Part shown: piece by piece, positions 9,127-19,245 of the stretch
How the letters are laid out: every line of letters begins with the position of its first letter
How positions within the stretch are numbered: the stretch's first letter is position 1
DNA from: Paludibacteraceae bacterium
Lineage (GTDB): Bacteria > Bacteroidota > Bacteroidia > Bacteroidales > Paludibacteraceae
Direction: 5' to 3'
DNA: 64,000 nucleotides
Assembly (NCBI GenBank): GCA_017464025.1
Contig: JAFUEI010000052.1
Location: 55,336 to 119,335 of the forward strand
Notes under the pieces: model-generated
Seen by the model: only the letters and a program-made list of their open reading frames with translations
What the model was told of the DNA's origin: nothing
Databases searched by the model: none
Translations under genes and position numbers: made by a program

Positions 9127-12100
9127 TTAACGGACCGATGCAGCCTGCTGCACTTTCTGACCTACCACATCGTACCACTCGCCATTGCGGATGATGTAGA
9201 TGTGCTCGTCAATCAGCACTTTGTCGGCTCCGTTGCCGTTGTCGCGTACAGTGCCTATGCCGGTAGGCTCGCCTACGGTTACTACCACCGTCACTTCGCC
9301 GCACGGCAGCAGCGTTATCTTCTCTTCATAGACGCCTTCTTCCGTACCTTCCGGCAGCACCTCCGTATCGTTCAGCACGAAGGGCAGCTCGTCTGTACCT
9401 ATCTTGGCTTCTATCTCACCGTCGGCATTGGCTACATACAGGTTCAGCGTTATCGTGCTGTCGCAGCCGTATTCCGTCTGGCGAATCACGGTATAGGTGC
9501 CCTGACGGCTCATGCCCTCGAAGATACCGTCACCGTAGGTCTCGCCGTAGCAGATGGCAACCTGACGCACTTCCGTGCCCGCTGTCGCGTTATGTACGGT
9601 CAGTGTGGCTACGCTGTCGCAACCGATGGCCGTCTTCAGCGTGTCGGTATATACGCCGCCTTCCGTAATCTCTCCCCACTTGCCGAAGTTAACGCTCGTG
9701 CCCGGGCAGAGCCATACCTCGTCTTCCCCACGCAGCATCGGGTTCACTGTCAGCAGCAGCGTGGCGATACTGTCACAGCCGTTGGCGGCCGCAATGGTGT
9801 CCGAATAGCTGCCCGAAGTGTAGTACTGCTTGTTGCAGAACTCGAAGTAGGCACCCTGGCAGATTGTAGCCTCCGTCATCGATACGGCCGAAGGCACTAC
9901 CGTCAGACTCAGTACCACCGTGCTGTCGCAACCGTTTGCACCGGTCAGCTTGCGCTTGTACTCACGGCTTGCCGCAGCGGCGATGTTGAAGTTATACTGG
10001 TCATATACGCGGCCTTCGCATACCTCACCCGTCAGACGCGTTTCGGCTGCCGGCTCTACCGTCAGCGCCATCGTTACCAAACGGTCGGTTCCATCGGCCT
10101 TGTCAGCCTTCTTGAAGGCTTCATACTCCTTGGTTCCTACGCTCAGCTCGTCGGCATCAAACTGGAAGTCCTCGTTCTCGAAGTCAACATACTGGCAGAT
10201 GCTGCTGCTGTATATGTCCGTCTTGTAGCGGTTGATGCGCACGTCGCTCAAGTGCAGTTTGTTCGAACTGCCGGTCTGCGGCGACATCGTGACGAAGCAT
10301 ATCTGTATCAGCTTGCCGTTGTACGGGGTCAGTTCCACTGCGTACCGGCGGCCGCCCTTCACGTACGGTATCTCGTTATACACATACTTGCCGTCGCCCT
10401 TGTTCGACCATTTGGTCGTGTTCTCCTCTTTCCAGGTCTGTCCGCCGTCTTCACTGATCACTACGGCAAAGAAGTCCTCCTGATTGTCCGTCAGATTCGG
10501 AGCCTCATAGCCAAGCTCAGTGCCTGTCTGCTGTGCACTCAGGGCCAGGTCAAACGAGAGCAGGATGCTGTCGCTCACGCCGGCAAGGTCGATGTTGGGC
10601 GAATTCAGGAAGAAGGGAGCATAGCTGTTGTCGCCGAGGATGGCTGCTATGTCGGCCGGCATGCCGGGAGGATAAGGAGTCGAGGTGTTGGCCGTCATGG
10701 CGTTCTTGCCGCCCGCCAGCACATCGTTCTTTGTCAGCTGCCAGCTGCCCGAATAGCTGTCACCGCTCTCCGTAATCAGTTGGCCCTCATACAGAGCCTT
10801 GATGGTTGTTCCCAAGCCCGTGTCGCCGCTGCGGCGCTTCCAGCCTTCCGCATTGTAGCCCTTTGCACGGCTGAAGTCCTCGTTGTAGGCCAACTGGTAG
10901 GCCGTCGTCAGTTCCGCGGCTATCCAGTCGCTTATCTTGCTCTCCGAGCACAGGTGCCGTACACGGTAATAATACGTCTTGGCAGGCTCTAAGTTGGTCA
11001 ACTCTATCCGGCTTTCGTTCACAGTCTTGCTCACTACCGGATTGTCGAACGTGTCGTTCAGCGCCACCTCTACTTCAAAGCTCTGCACACCCGAACTCTG
11101 CCAGCTCACAGTTGCTGACGTCGAAGTCACATCCGTTGCTCTCACACCGGTGGGACTTACGCAGAAGTCGGACGGCACAATGGCAATATCGTCTATCGAC
11201 AAATAACCTGTGGCCGGTGAATTCATCGCATATACCAGCACAAGGCGTGCATCCTTTGCCGGATAGTTCTTCAGCTCGATGGTGAACTCGTCCCAATAGT
11301 TGTCCGTCCGGTCGGCCACAACCGTCGTATTGGTCACGTTTGCCGACAGGTCAACATACACCGTATCCATCGCAACAAACGTGCTGATGTCGTCGTTCGT
11401 CACGTAGCCTATGGTGATGTCGTGCGGATAGGCAGCTGTTGCGCCCGGGAATTTGCCCGATGCGTTCTCATAGTAGTGCCGTGCATAGAAGTGCAGGGCC
11501 ATCGTGTCAATGCCGAAGTCCAAAGCAGGCAGCATCGACCACAAGCCGTAAACCGTGGTGCTGCTCTGCATGTACAGCGCCCATCCTTGGGTCACGTCGT
11601 CAGGATAATTGCGCGAGTAACGGTAAGCATTCGTGTTCTGCTTCGCCTGAGGCGGATAGTTGGCGGCAATCGCGAAGCGGCTGCTACCCTTCAACACACC
11701 CGTCTTCCAGCACGATGGACGGTAGTAGCGCGTCGTACCGCTCAGATAGAACTGCTCATAGTCGCTCTCTATATCCCACGATGCGGCTTCTACGCCTACC
11801 GGCTGGCAGGGCGTGGTGAACGAAATGCTCCTCCACTCGCTGCCCGTATCGCCTGAACGCGTCTGAATGTTGAAGCTGTACTCCGTATTCGGCTGCAGAC
11901 CCGTTGCTTTGTACGATGTCTCGTTCACGGTGTCGCGCAACAGCACGTCATTGCCCAACTGCACTTCCACTATCCACTCGCTCTTGCTGCTCTTCCACGT
12001 CAGCACGGCCTCCGTAGGCTTCAGTTGCCCCTTGTCGGCACGGACATACGTCGGAGCCGGCACAGCGCCCTCGCGCTCTATCACCACATCATCTATATAC

Positions 12101-15100
12101 GCCATCGTCTTGGCATTGTCCACATTGAAGGCGATATACTTGTTCTGGGTGCCGTACAGCGATACCACCACTTCTTCCCACCAGTTGCCGTCCACAAGCG
12201 TGGTCTGCGTGTTCACGGCCACCTGATGTGTGGCTATCGGGTCAAACGTCTCCGGCTCGTAGGGCGAATCCATCGTACCTATCTTGAAGTTGCGGTCGTA
12301 TGTGGCAGCTGCGTAGGTTACGGTATATTTGGTCTCGGCTCCGCCCTTTGTGGTGGTCGTTCCATATACCATACGCGTCTTGAAGCGCAGCTGCAACGTG
12401 TCCTGGTCGGCATTCACCTTCGGCAGTACTGCATACGCGCCGCTCGCTGCCGTTCCGCCGATACGGAGCGAATAGTCGCCCGAATAGGCATAGCGGATGG
12501 TATTGGTGTTCGTGATGGTGTAAGGATTGTTCGTGTTCGACGCACCTAACGTGTTGCCTACCATCCAGCACGGCGTCATCTTGTTGCTTGAACCCTCAAA
12601 GTTGGCCACCTTCTCCGAGGCATCCTCGTCAAAGTCCCAACGGGCACCTTCTATCTCCACCAGACACAGCGTCTGCTCCATCATCGGACCTACCCATACC
12701 GACTGGCTCTCGCCACAGTCCGACTGCACCTCAAACTCGTAGGCCGTGCTCGGGGTCAGTCCCTCTATCGTTACCGTTGTGCTTGTCGCTGTCAGCGTGG
12801 TCTTCTCTTCTTTGCCGCTTTCGCGATAGCGGACGTTCCACTTCTCGCCGAAATCGTCTTTCCAGCGGATGGTGATGCTGTTCGTCGTGGCTCTAACGCC
12901 CGTCAGCATATCAGGTTTCACGCAGTCGGGCATCTTCTCTACCATGATGTTGTCGATATAGATGTAGCCTGCGGTTGCTAACTTGCCGCCGATACCGTCT
13001 ATCGAACCTAATACTAAGTGACGGCCCGTACCCGTATAGCCGGCAAACGAAAGCAGATACGACTTCCAGCTGTCGTCATCCGACCATACAACGGTATCTA
13101 ACCACGTAACTGACTGCATGAAGTCCTCATAGGGCTCCACTACGTCCGTCACACCTACTACCATCGTACGCGAACCCGTTGCATTGGCGGCTTTGTAGTT
13201 GAAACTCAACAGACCATTCAGCATCTCGTCGCTCAGCGACGGACCTATCACGTAGTTGCAGTTGTTCGTACTGCTTATCGAACCTATCTGCAAGCCCGCA
13301 CCCGATGTTCCGTATTTGGCACTTGCGTAGGCTATACCCGCCATATCGGTTGTCAACGCCACAGCCGTCGTATGCGTGTTGTAATAGCGTGTCCAGCACT
13401 CCGGTGCCTGGAAGTTGGGAGGTGTCGTGCCCGACAATTTGCAGTCGTCAAAGTTATAGCTCCACGGCAACTTCGCGGATAGCGGGCAGTCGGTCGTGAA
13501 GAAACGGCCGTTCGACCATACCGACGCCTCATCGCCGTTGATGGCGCGCACGTAGTACCAGTACTTCGTCAGCGACGTCAGCCCTCCTATCGTTATCTCG
13601 TTGGACGTTGTCGTGAACGTGCCCTTTCCGTCAGCCGTTGCAGGGTCAATAGCGGTCTCTGCTATCTTCACCTCATACTTCGTGGCTTTCAGGTCTTCCC
13701 AGCCGATGGTCACAGCCGTGTCAAGCACACCCTTTACTTCCATCTCAATAGGCTCTGCCACAGCACCCGTCTTGCTGAAACTCAGGTTCTTTATGTAGGC
13801 ATACTCTATCACGCCGCCGGCCTCGGTCAGGAACACAAGCCGGTTGCCGTAGTTGCCGTTATAGTCGCCGTCATACGTGTTGAAACGCACCGTATAGCGC
13901 AGAGCCTCATTGAAGCCGTAACCGGTGGCGGCAGTGAGGCCACTCACGTTCTCCAACGCAAACTTCTTCAGTATCACGGCTGTGGACAGGTCGTTCACGT
14001 CGCTCACAAGGCCTACCGAAATGGTCTTTGCTGCTGTGGCGTTCGTTCCGGCATGAGCGTCAAAACTGGCCTGATAGCCCGTCACATCGGTCTCGTTCTC
14101 GCCGAAGTTAATGGCCGGAGCAATGGCATATACGTTGTCCGATGCCGCTACGTGATAGATATACAAGCATTTATATGTTGACTGCCGCTGAATAGTCGAA
14201 CTTGTGCCTACCAGCCGGCCTGTCTCCCAGCAGCTCAGAGCCGTCGTGGCCGAAAAGTCTTCCGTCCCGTATTCATCGGGGGTAACGGCGTTGCAAGCGG
14301 TCTTGAAGCTCACCATCAGCGACCATTCGCCGCGCTGTGTCTCCGAGCATACGCTCCTCACGGCTGCATAGTACGTCTGGTTGACGGCCATCCGGTCGTC
14401 ATACAGCGCTATCCGGTAGTCTTCTACAATGCTGTCGATAACGATGTTCTTGTTTTGGGCAAAAGCCTGCTCTACGGTCAGGTCGTTGCCACTCAGGATA
14501 ACCACTTCATATTTGCTCACCTCAAGGTTCGACCAGCTCAGTGTCGCACCGTTGGTCTGCAGCTTCTCGGCACGCAGACGCTGCACCTTGCCGCACTCGG
14601 CTAAATACTTCACCTCCACGTTGTCCACCGTGAACACATCGGCCGTCAGCGAGCGCGTCACGGCTATGTATTTGCCGCTGCCCTCATAACCCTTGAAGTT
14701 GGTGATAATCTCCTGCCAGGCCGTGGTCAGCGCATAGGCGGCCACCGTCTTGAAGGTCGAGAGGTCCTCCGGATCCGTCATGACGCCCACATACAGCGAG
14801 TCAGCCTCGTTCTTCGTGTCGGTCTTGGCCATCAGCGTCAGCTCCAGCTCTTTCAGGTTGGAGGTCTCAAACTCCGGCAATGCAAAGTAAGGAGCTGTCT
14901 CTTTCCGGAAGAAATACAGGCCGTTGCCTTCGTAGCCCGAACTGCTTACGTAGGGCGTGAACGCGTTCGAACCGCTCTTCTCAAGCGGCATGATCCAGCA
15001 GTTGGGCACGATGCCCGCTGTCGTCCGCGTCACATAGCTTTCAAACGTCTCTTTGTAGGGCAGTGCCTCCTTTTCGCTGCAAGCGGTCTTCAGCAGCTGA

Positions 15101-17586
15101 GGCAGCGCATTCAGCGGCTCGTCACCGCACATCGAGGCTATCGTATAATAATATTCGGTATGAGGCTGCAAGCCCGTCAGCTCCAACTTGTTGGTCTCCA
15201 CTTTCTGGTCGTAGAATACACCCGTCAGCGTGTTGCCGCTTTTGCCCGTGCCTACCTTCACCTGCCACTCGCGGATGCCCGGAGCCGACCAGCTCAGCTC
15301 GGCCGTCTTGTCCGTCACCTTGCTCTCGAAGCCGTAGGCCTCCGTGCAGTTGCCCAGGGTGTCTATCTGCAGATAGTCTATATAGTACAGACCCTGCTCC
15401 GTAGTGGCCTCTGCATCCACCTGACGCATCGCTATCATGCGTCCTTTGCCCTTGTAGTTGCTCAGGCTCGTGAAGCAGCGGTCCCAGGTGGACGTGCTGG
15501 CGCCTACCTCAAAGCGGCCTAACACCTCAAACGTCGAAGCATCGTCCGGGTCGGTCATCACACCTATCTCAAGCGTCTTGCCGGCCATGCCCGCATTCCA
15601 CGGGGAGATGTAGCAGCTGATGCTTATCTTGTTGAAATCCTTCTCCGGCACCATCGGCAATACCCAGTACATATTGCTCTCCACGTTGCCTTTGTATGTC
15701 CCGTGATATACCGATATCGTGGTTGTCGTCACGCGCAGCGGACGACGCCACATCGGACGCGGCGTGTAGATGCCCACCGGCACCTCATAGTCAATATGGG
15801 CGTTCGTAAAGGCTATCACCGAGTCCGCCTTGTACTGTGGCTCCGTGTCCATCTCAAAGTCAAGCGTGTAGGGGTAGGTGCTCACAAGCTCTGGCAGACG
15901 CACGCGCAGAGGTGCCGACAGCTCGCTCTTCACGCCGCCTTTCGTACTCTGCACATATATCGTCAGGAAGCGGCCCGGAGCCTTGTCAAACTTGATGGTG
16001 TTCGTCTTCCCAGTCAGCTTCTCAAAGCGGGCGAACTCCTTCTTCGGCACCGTGTTCTTCTTGGTCACGTTCACTGCATCCGATGCAATAATCACATCCC
16101 AGCTGTCCGCATCGTGCGTCTCTGCCGTGATGTCAAACGATAACGGTGTGATGTTGCTCAGCTCAATGCCGCAGGGACGTGTCGTCGCGTCAGGACGATA
16201 TATCTTCACATCATCTATCGACAGATAGTTGTTCTCGTCAAAACGGCTCAGGAAAGCAATAAATTTGCCGTTGCCCGTATAGTTCTTCAGGTTCACCGTC
16301 AGATAGGAGAACGCGTAGGTGGCCGGTTCATACACCGTGTCCACCGGCACAAAGGTCTCTATGTTGGCCGGATCCGTCATCACACCTACGATGATGCCGC
16401 CTATGCCCTGGTTCAGGCGCCCTACATAATAGCCGCCCGTTGCCCAGAAGCTCACCTCCACACCCTGCAGCGTGGGCTCGTCTATCTCAGGCGTCGCGGC
16501 ATACACCCAGTTCTCGCCCGGTATAACGGTTGAGATACCACCAGCACGTCCGCTGAAGATAAGAGATGTCGTGTTGTCCATGCTGTAATTGCCAAGCGAA
16601 CTCGTACTCGTTCCCTGGTTGATGAACGGCAACGCCTGCATCTCCTTGTTCGTGTACAGGTCTGTCCCGCAGGTCCATCCTTTCGGTTGAGGCCATGCCG
16701 AAGCCTGATACTCAACGTTGAAATTCTCCTCGTAGGGCAGTTTCACCAAACTCGAAGTCGCAAACGCAGCCTCCGTCCAGTCGGTTATCTGCTCGCCGCA
16801 ATAGCTCCTGATGTAGGCATAATACTCCGTCCCTAACGTCAGACCTGTCACCTGCTGACGGAAGTCGTCCGATACGGCCGCAAACACCACGCCCTCTGCA
16901 TCGGCTGACACCTCGGCCAACTGCACCTGCGACACCACGATGTCAAACGAGTCCGCATCAAACGAACCCGTCCAGGTCAGCAACGCCTTCTCCTGCGACA
17001 CTTCGCTCACCGTGATATTGGCAGGCTGGTCGCATGTCGGCAGCGAACGCACGCGGATGGCATCCAATACCACACCGTAGCCCAGGTTGTCCGAGGCCTC
17101 AAACGCTATCTGGAAAAAACTGCTCGTCGTCGAAGAGAAATACACCGTATCCTCTTTCCAACGCGTAATCTTCTCCGTATATTCCTTTGCCAACTTCCAG
17201 GCATCACCTTCCTTGTCACGGTAATACACTTTCAGCGTTTCAAAGTCGCCTGTACGCTGGGCCTGTGCATGCTTGAACACCAGTATAGGCTGGAATACGC
17301 CGCGAAGGTCTATCGCCTTCGTCACCAAACGGGTGGTGAAACCGATGGTCACATCTGTCGCATTGCGCAACGCTACACGATACTGACCGTCAGCCGCACC
17401 AACGGGATTCTTCAGGTCGCCGCTCTCCACTACCCAACTCTGTTGACCGGACACATACTCCTGTGTCCAGCCCTCAGGGAGCTGACCCGACTCAAAACTC
17501 TCGTTGAGCTTGTAGTCCGTAAACTCAACGGCAAATGCTGTTGAAGCCAATATACCCAACAGCAAAAGAAGAAATTGTCTTCTCAT
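9127..17586 (-). CDS. Giant secreted adhesin-like protein with repeated adhesin-J and fibronectin III units
   Basis: 2819 residues. The signal peptide is MRRQFLLLLLGILASTAFA. About nine units follow, most consisting of a jelly-roll adhesin-like domain (starts such as LPYEENFN, LPYKETFES, LPWSYNFDD; ends like YIDDVVIER or YIDNIMVEK) and an Fn3 domain (pattern LxW...TxYYYxIRSxCGE...W). The last ~500 residues hold four repeats ending in GCDSxxxLxLxV (NGCDSTVVLSLTV, NGCDSIATLLLTV, IGCDSVATLTV, YGCDSTITLNLYV). The tail IYIIRNGEWYDVVGQKV matches the tails of two other proteins in the operon. No protease or glycosidase motif was noticed. It is probably an exported filamentous surface protein. A good Bacteroidota promoter lies about 220 bp upstream. 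Confidence 0.85.
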   Translation of the reverse strand: MRRQFLLLLLGILASTAFAVEFTDYKLNESFESGQLPEGWTQEYVSGQQSWVVESGDLKNPVGAADGQYRVALRNATDVTIGFTTRLVTKAIDLRGVFQPILVFKHAQAQRTGDFETLKVYYRDKEGDAWKLAKEYTEKITRWKEDTVYFSSTTSSFFQIAFEASDNLGYGVVLDAIRVRSLPTCDQPANITVSEVSQEKALLTWTGSFDADSFDIVVSQVQLAEVSADAEGVVFAAVSDDFRQQVTGLTLGTEYYAYIRSYCGEQITDWTEAAFATSSLVKLPYEENFNVEYQASAWPQPKGWTCGTDLYTNKEMQALPFINQGTSTSSLGNYSMDNTTSLIFSGRAGGISTVIPGENWVYAATPEIDEPTLQGVEVSFWATGGYYVGRLNQGIGGIIVGVMTDPANIETFVPVDTVYEPATYAFSYLTVNLKNYTGNGKFIAFLSRFDENNYLSIDDVKIYRPDATTRPCGIELSNITPLSFDITAETHDADSWDVIIASDAVNVTKKNTVPKKEFARFEKLTGKTNTIKFDKAPGRFLTIYVQSTKGGVKSELSAPLRVRLPELVSTYPYTLDFEMDTEPQYKADSVIAFTNAHIDYEVPVGIYTPRPMWRRPLRVTTTTISVYHGTYKGNVESNMYWVLPMVPEKDFNKISISCYISPWNAGMAGKTLEIGVMTDPDDASTFEVLGRFEVGASTSTWDRCFTSLSNYKGKGRMIAMRQVDAEATTEQGLYYIDYLQIDTLGNCTEAYGFESKVTDKTAELSWSAPGIREWQVKVGTGKSGNTLTGVFYDQKVETNKLELTGLQPHTEYYYTIASMCGDEPLNALPQLLKTACSEKEALPYKETFESYVTRTTAGIVPNCWIMPLEKSGSNAFTPYVSSSGYEGNGLYFFRKETAPYFALPEFETSNLKELELTLMAKTDTKNEADSLYVGVMTDPEDLSTFKTVAAYALTTAWQEIITNFKGYEGSGKYIAVTRSLTADVFTVDNVEVKYLAECGKVQRLRAEKLQTNGATLSWSNLEVSKYEVVILSGNDLTVEQAFAQNKNIVIDSIVEDYRIALYDDRMAVNQTYYAAVRSVCSETQRGEWSLMVSFKTACNAVTPDEYGTEDFSATTALSCWETGRLVGTSSTIQRQSTYKCLYIYHVAASDNVYAIAPAINFGENETDVTGYQASFDAHAGTNATAAKTISVGLVSDVNDLSTAVILKKFALENVSGLTAATGYGFNEALRYTVRFNTYDGDYNGNYGNRLVFLTEAGGVIEYAYIKNLSFSKTGAVAEPIEMEVKGVLDTAVTIGWEDLKATKYEVKIAETAIDPATADGKGTFTTTSNEITIGGLTSLTKYWYYVRAINGDEASVWSNGRFFTTDCPLSAKLPWSYNFDDCKLSGTTPPNFQAPECWTRYYNTHTTAVALTTDMAGIAYASAKYGTSGAGLQIGSISSTNNCNYVIGPSLSDEMLNGLLSFNYKAANATGSRTMVVGVTDVVEPYEDFMQSVTWLDTVVWSDDDSWKSYLLSFAGYTGTGRHLVLGSIDGIGGKLATAGYIYIDNIMVEKMPDCVKPDMLTGVRATTNSITIRWKDDFGEKWNVRYRESGKEEKTTLTATSTTVTIEGLTPSTAYEFEVQSDCGESQSVWVGPMMEQTLCLVEIEGARWDFDEDASEKVANFEGSSNKMTPCWMVGNTLGASNTNNPYTITNTNTIRYAYSGDYSLRIGGTAASGAYAVLPKVNADQDTLQLRFKTRMVYGTTTTKGGAETKYTVTYAAATYDRNFKIGTMDSPYEPETFDPIATHQVAVNTQTTLVDGNWWEEVVVSLYGTQNKYIAFNVDNAKTMAYIDDVVIEREGAVPAPTYVRADKGQLKPTEAVLTWKSSKSEWIVEVQLGNDVLLRDTVNETSYKATGLQPNTEYSFNIQTRSGDTGSEWRSISFTTPCQPVGVEAASWDIESDYEQFYLSGTTRYYRPSCWKTGVLKGSSRFAIAANYPPQAKQNTNAYRYSRNYPDDVTQGWALYMQSSTTVYGLWSMLPALDFGIDTMALHFYARHYYENASGKFPGATAAYPHDITIGYVTNDDISTFVAMDTVYVDLSANVTNTTVVADRTDNYWDEFTIELKNYPAKDARLVLVYAMNSPATGYLSIDDIAIVPSDFCVSPTGVRATDVTSTSATVSWQSSGVQSFEVEVALNDTFDNPVVSKTVNESRIELTNLEPAKTYYYRVRHLCSESKISDWIAAELTTAYQLAYNEDFSRAKGYNAEGWKRRSGDTGLGTTIKALYEGQLITESGDSYSGSWQLTKNDVLAGGKNAMTANTSTPYPPGMPADIAAILGDNSYAPFFLNSPNIDLAGVSDSILLSFDLALSAQQTGTELGYEAPNLTDNQEDFFAVVISEDGGQTWKEENTTKWSNKGDGKYVYNEIPYVKGGRRYAVELTPYNGKLIQICFVTMSPQTGSSNKLHLSDVRINRYKTDIYSSSICQYVDFENEDFQFDADELSVGTKEYEAFKKADKADGTDRLVTMALTVEPAAETRLTGEVCEGRVYDQYNFNIAAAASREYKRKLTGANGCDSTVVLSLTVVPSAVSMTEATICQGAYFEFCNKQYYTSGSYSDTIAAANGCDSIATLLLTVNPMLRGEDEVWLCPGTSVNFGKWGEITEGGVYTDTLKTAIGCDSVATLTVHNATAGTEVRQVAICYGETYGDGIFEGMSRQGTYTVIRQTEYGCDSTITLNLYVANADGEIEAKIGTDELPFVLNDTEVLPEGTEEGVYEEKITLLPCGEVTVVVTVGEPTGIGTVRDNGNGADKVLIDEHIYIIRNGEWYDVVGQKVQQAASVR

Positions 17587-17804
17587 ACTTGCTTTCTTTT
17601 ATGTTTATAATTAGGGTTAGTTGTTCCGACTGGCTGCTAAATAGCGTCCGTTTGTTTACTACATGTTCCGGCATGCAGCTTTTTTATTTATACAGGGGGC
17701 ACTGCTCTTTTTTTATGCCTTTTGCTTCTCCCAACGCCGCATTCTGACGGACGCTGGCTCACACTACTTCGGACCTCAAGAACGGAAAAATCAGAATCTC
17801 CGCG

Positions 17805-17838
17805 CAAAAGTAATGCTTTCCCGCGGAATACACAACAA
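17805..17838 (-). promoter_or_regulatory. Promoter of the giant-adhesin operon
   Basis: On the minus strand TACTTTTG (17812-17805) matches the Bacteroidota -7 element TAnnTTTG. The doubled TTG at 17838-17833 gives a -33 element 20 bp upstream. Transcription would start near 17798, leaving a leader of about 210 nt before the ATG at 17586. Nothing coding is seen in the rest of the 17587-17986 gap apart from the 25-bp repeats. Confidence 0.6.
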
Positions 17839-17905
17839 TGTGCTGTTATTTGCACGTTTTTTTTGACAAAAAAAGACAATCCGTAGAGATGTGCCACCGG
17901 CGCGT

Positions 17906-17955
17906 CTCACACCCGCATGGTCTAATTCCCCTCACACCCGCATGGTGTAATCCTC
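17906..17955. repeat. Tandem pair of a 25-bp dispersed element
   Basis: Two adjacent 25-bp copies begin CTCACACCCGCATGGT and diverge slightly at their ends (CTAATTCCC versus GTAATCCTC). Read on the minus strand they lie just 3' of the phosphoesterase gene, preceded by GCGGAGG. A third copy lies at 21124-21148, also 3' of a minus-strand gene. The second copy contains a short inverted repeat ACACC-CGCAT-GGTGT. Confidence 0.6.
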
Positions 17956-17986
17956 CGCCCGAATACTGCCCCCGCCGAACGGCCTT

Positions 17987-19210
17987 TTAATTTTTACTTT
18001 CCCCCTCCCTCCGGAGCGTCAATCGGTCGGCCGTTGAGTCGCTCACCGCCATGCGGGTCTCCACCGTCAGACTGTCTTCCGACACCTTTATATATTCATA
18101 GAAACGCTGACCGCTGATGAACACCTCTGCACGCACCGTATCCTTGGGTGCATACGTCTTCTCCGATGCATTGGTCAGCACATAGACGGGCTCATGCCGC
18201 CCTTTGCTGTCGCGCCCCGTACCGCGACGCATATAGTTGTGGTCGTGACCGCAGAACACCACATCCGCCTCGCGGAGCGTGCCGCGGAAGGTCAGCCATA
18301 TCAGCGGGTTGTCGCGGCCCTTGCCTGCGCTATACACAGGATGGTGCATCATCACCACCCTCCAGCGCTCCCCTGCCTCACGCAAGGCGGCGGCCAACCA
18401 TGTCTGCACCTGCGTATAGTCGGAGAACAGCGTCAAGCCGTCCGTATCTATCACTATCAGACGAAAGGCAGGAAAATCAATATAGAAACTGCGCCCCTGA
18501 AAGCGCTTCGGTCCGTTGTCCGGATTCGGGAATACGGCGGTCCACCGCGGGTCAAGCTCCTTGCGCACTCCTTTCAGATATTCATGATTGCCGGTGGCCG
18601 ACACCACGGGATAGCAGGCTGTGCGCCCGTGCATCGAACGCAACCACACTTGCCAGTACATATCGGTCGGACGCTCTATCACATCGCCCGCAAAGGCCGC
18701 AAAATCCACATCGGGATGTCGCAGGAAGGCTTGGTCGAACAGCGCAGCCGAAGCGCGGCCTGTCAGGTCCTGCACGTCGCCGAACAGGAGGAAACGCGTC
18801 GTATCGGAAGCACTGACCGTCATGTTGTACCAGTCGGAGTATTCCGCACCGCTGCGGCAACGGTAAATCCATCTGCCTGCCTGCATCCAAGGCAGCACCG
18901 CCCGATAGTACACCGCCTTGCCTGCCCGCGATTCCACCATCCTGCCCACGGCCGGTACCCGCAACGTGTCGGCGGCTATACGTATCTCCACCTCCGACGG
19001 CTGCAACAGCGTGTCACAACGCCAGCTCACCACACGCTCACCCGCCGCCTTGGCACCGTAGGTCAACACCACATTGTGGGGCCGCACTGCCACAGCATAG
19101 TCCTGCTCCGGAGGATTGCCGAACCACGCTTGCCAGCGTATGATGCAGACCGTTGCCCCGCCCGCGAGCAGGACAACAGCCAGCACCATATAGATGATTT
19201 TCCGACGCAC
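17987..19210 (-). CDS. Purple-acid-phosphatase-like metallophosphoesterase, membrane-anchored
   Basis: 407 residues with an N-terminal hydrophobic anchor (IIYMVLAVVLLAGGATVCII), a PAP-type Fn3-like domain at about residues 40-130, and a calcineurin-like phosphoesterase domain. Metal-binding motifs are visible in order: GDVQD, GDVIERP, GNHEY, VVMMHHP and CGHDHNYMR. It should hydrolyse a phosphate ester or anhydride outside the cytoplasm; the substrate cannot be read from the sequence. It follows the DUF3127 gene by 35 bp and probably belongs to the pgk transcript. Confidence 0.85.
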   Translation of the reverse strand: MRRKIIYMVLAVVLLAGGATVCIIRWQAWFGNPPEQDYAVAVRPHNVVLTYGAKAAGERVVSWRCDTLLQPSEVEIRIAADTLRVPAVGRMVESRAGKAVYYRAVLPWMQAGRWIYRCRSGAEYSDWYNMTVSASDTTRFLLFGDVQDLTGRASAALFDQAFLRHPDVDFAAFAGDVIERPTDMYWQVWLRSMHGRTACYPVVSATGNHEYLKGVRKELDPRWTAVFPNPDNGPKRFQGRSFYIDFPAFRLIVIDTDGLTLFSDYTQVQTWLAAALREAGERWRVVMMHHPVYSAGKGRDNPLIWLTFRGTLREADVVFCGHDHNYMRRGTGRDSKGRHEPVYVLTNASEKTYAPKDTVRAEVFISGQRFYEYIKVSEDSLTVETRMAVSDSTADRLTLRREGESKN

Positions 19211-19245
19211 CGTCTTATCGGGCTACGGGTGAGAAAAAAAACAGA

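Noticed and set aside
9202-10992. 596-codon plus-strand ORF antisense to the giant adhesin gene
   Set aside because: The product is a low-information Arg/Val/Ala-rich sequence with no signal, domain or promoter. Long antisense frames are expected opposite codon-biased genes at this GC content.
17688-17897. 69-codon minus-strand ORF in the adhesin leader region
   Set aside because: It covers the predicted promoter and has no family resemblance.
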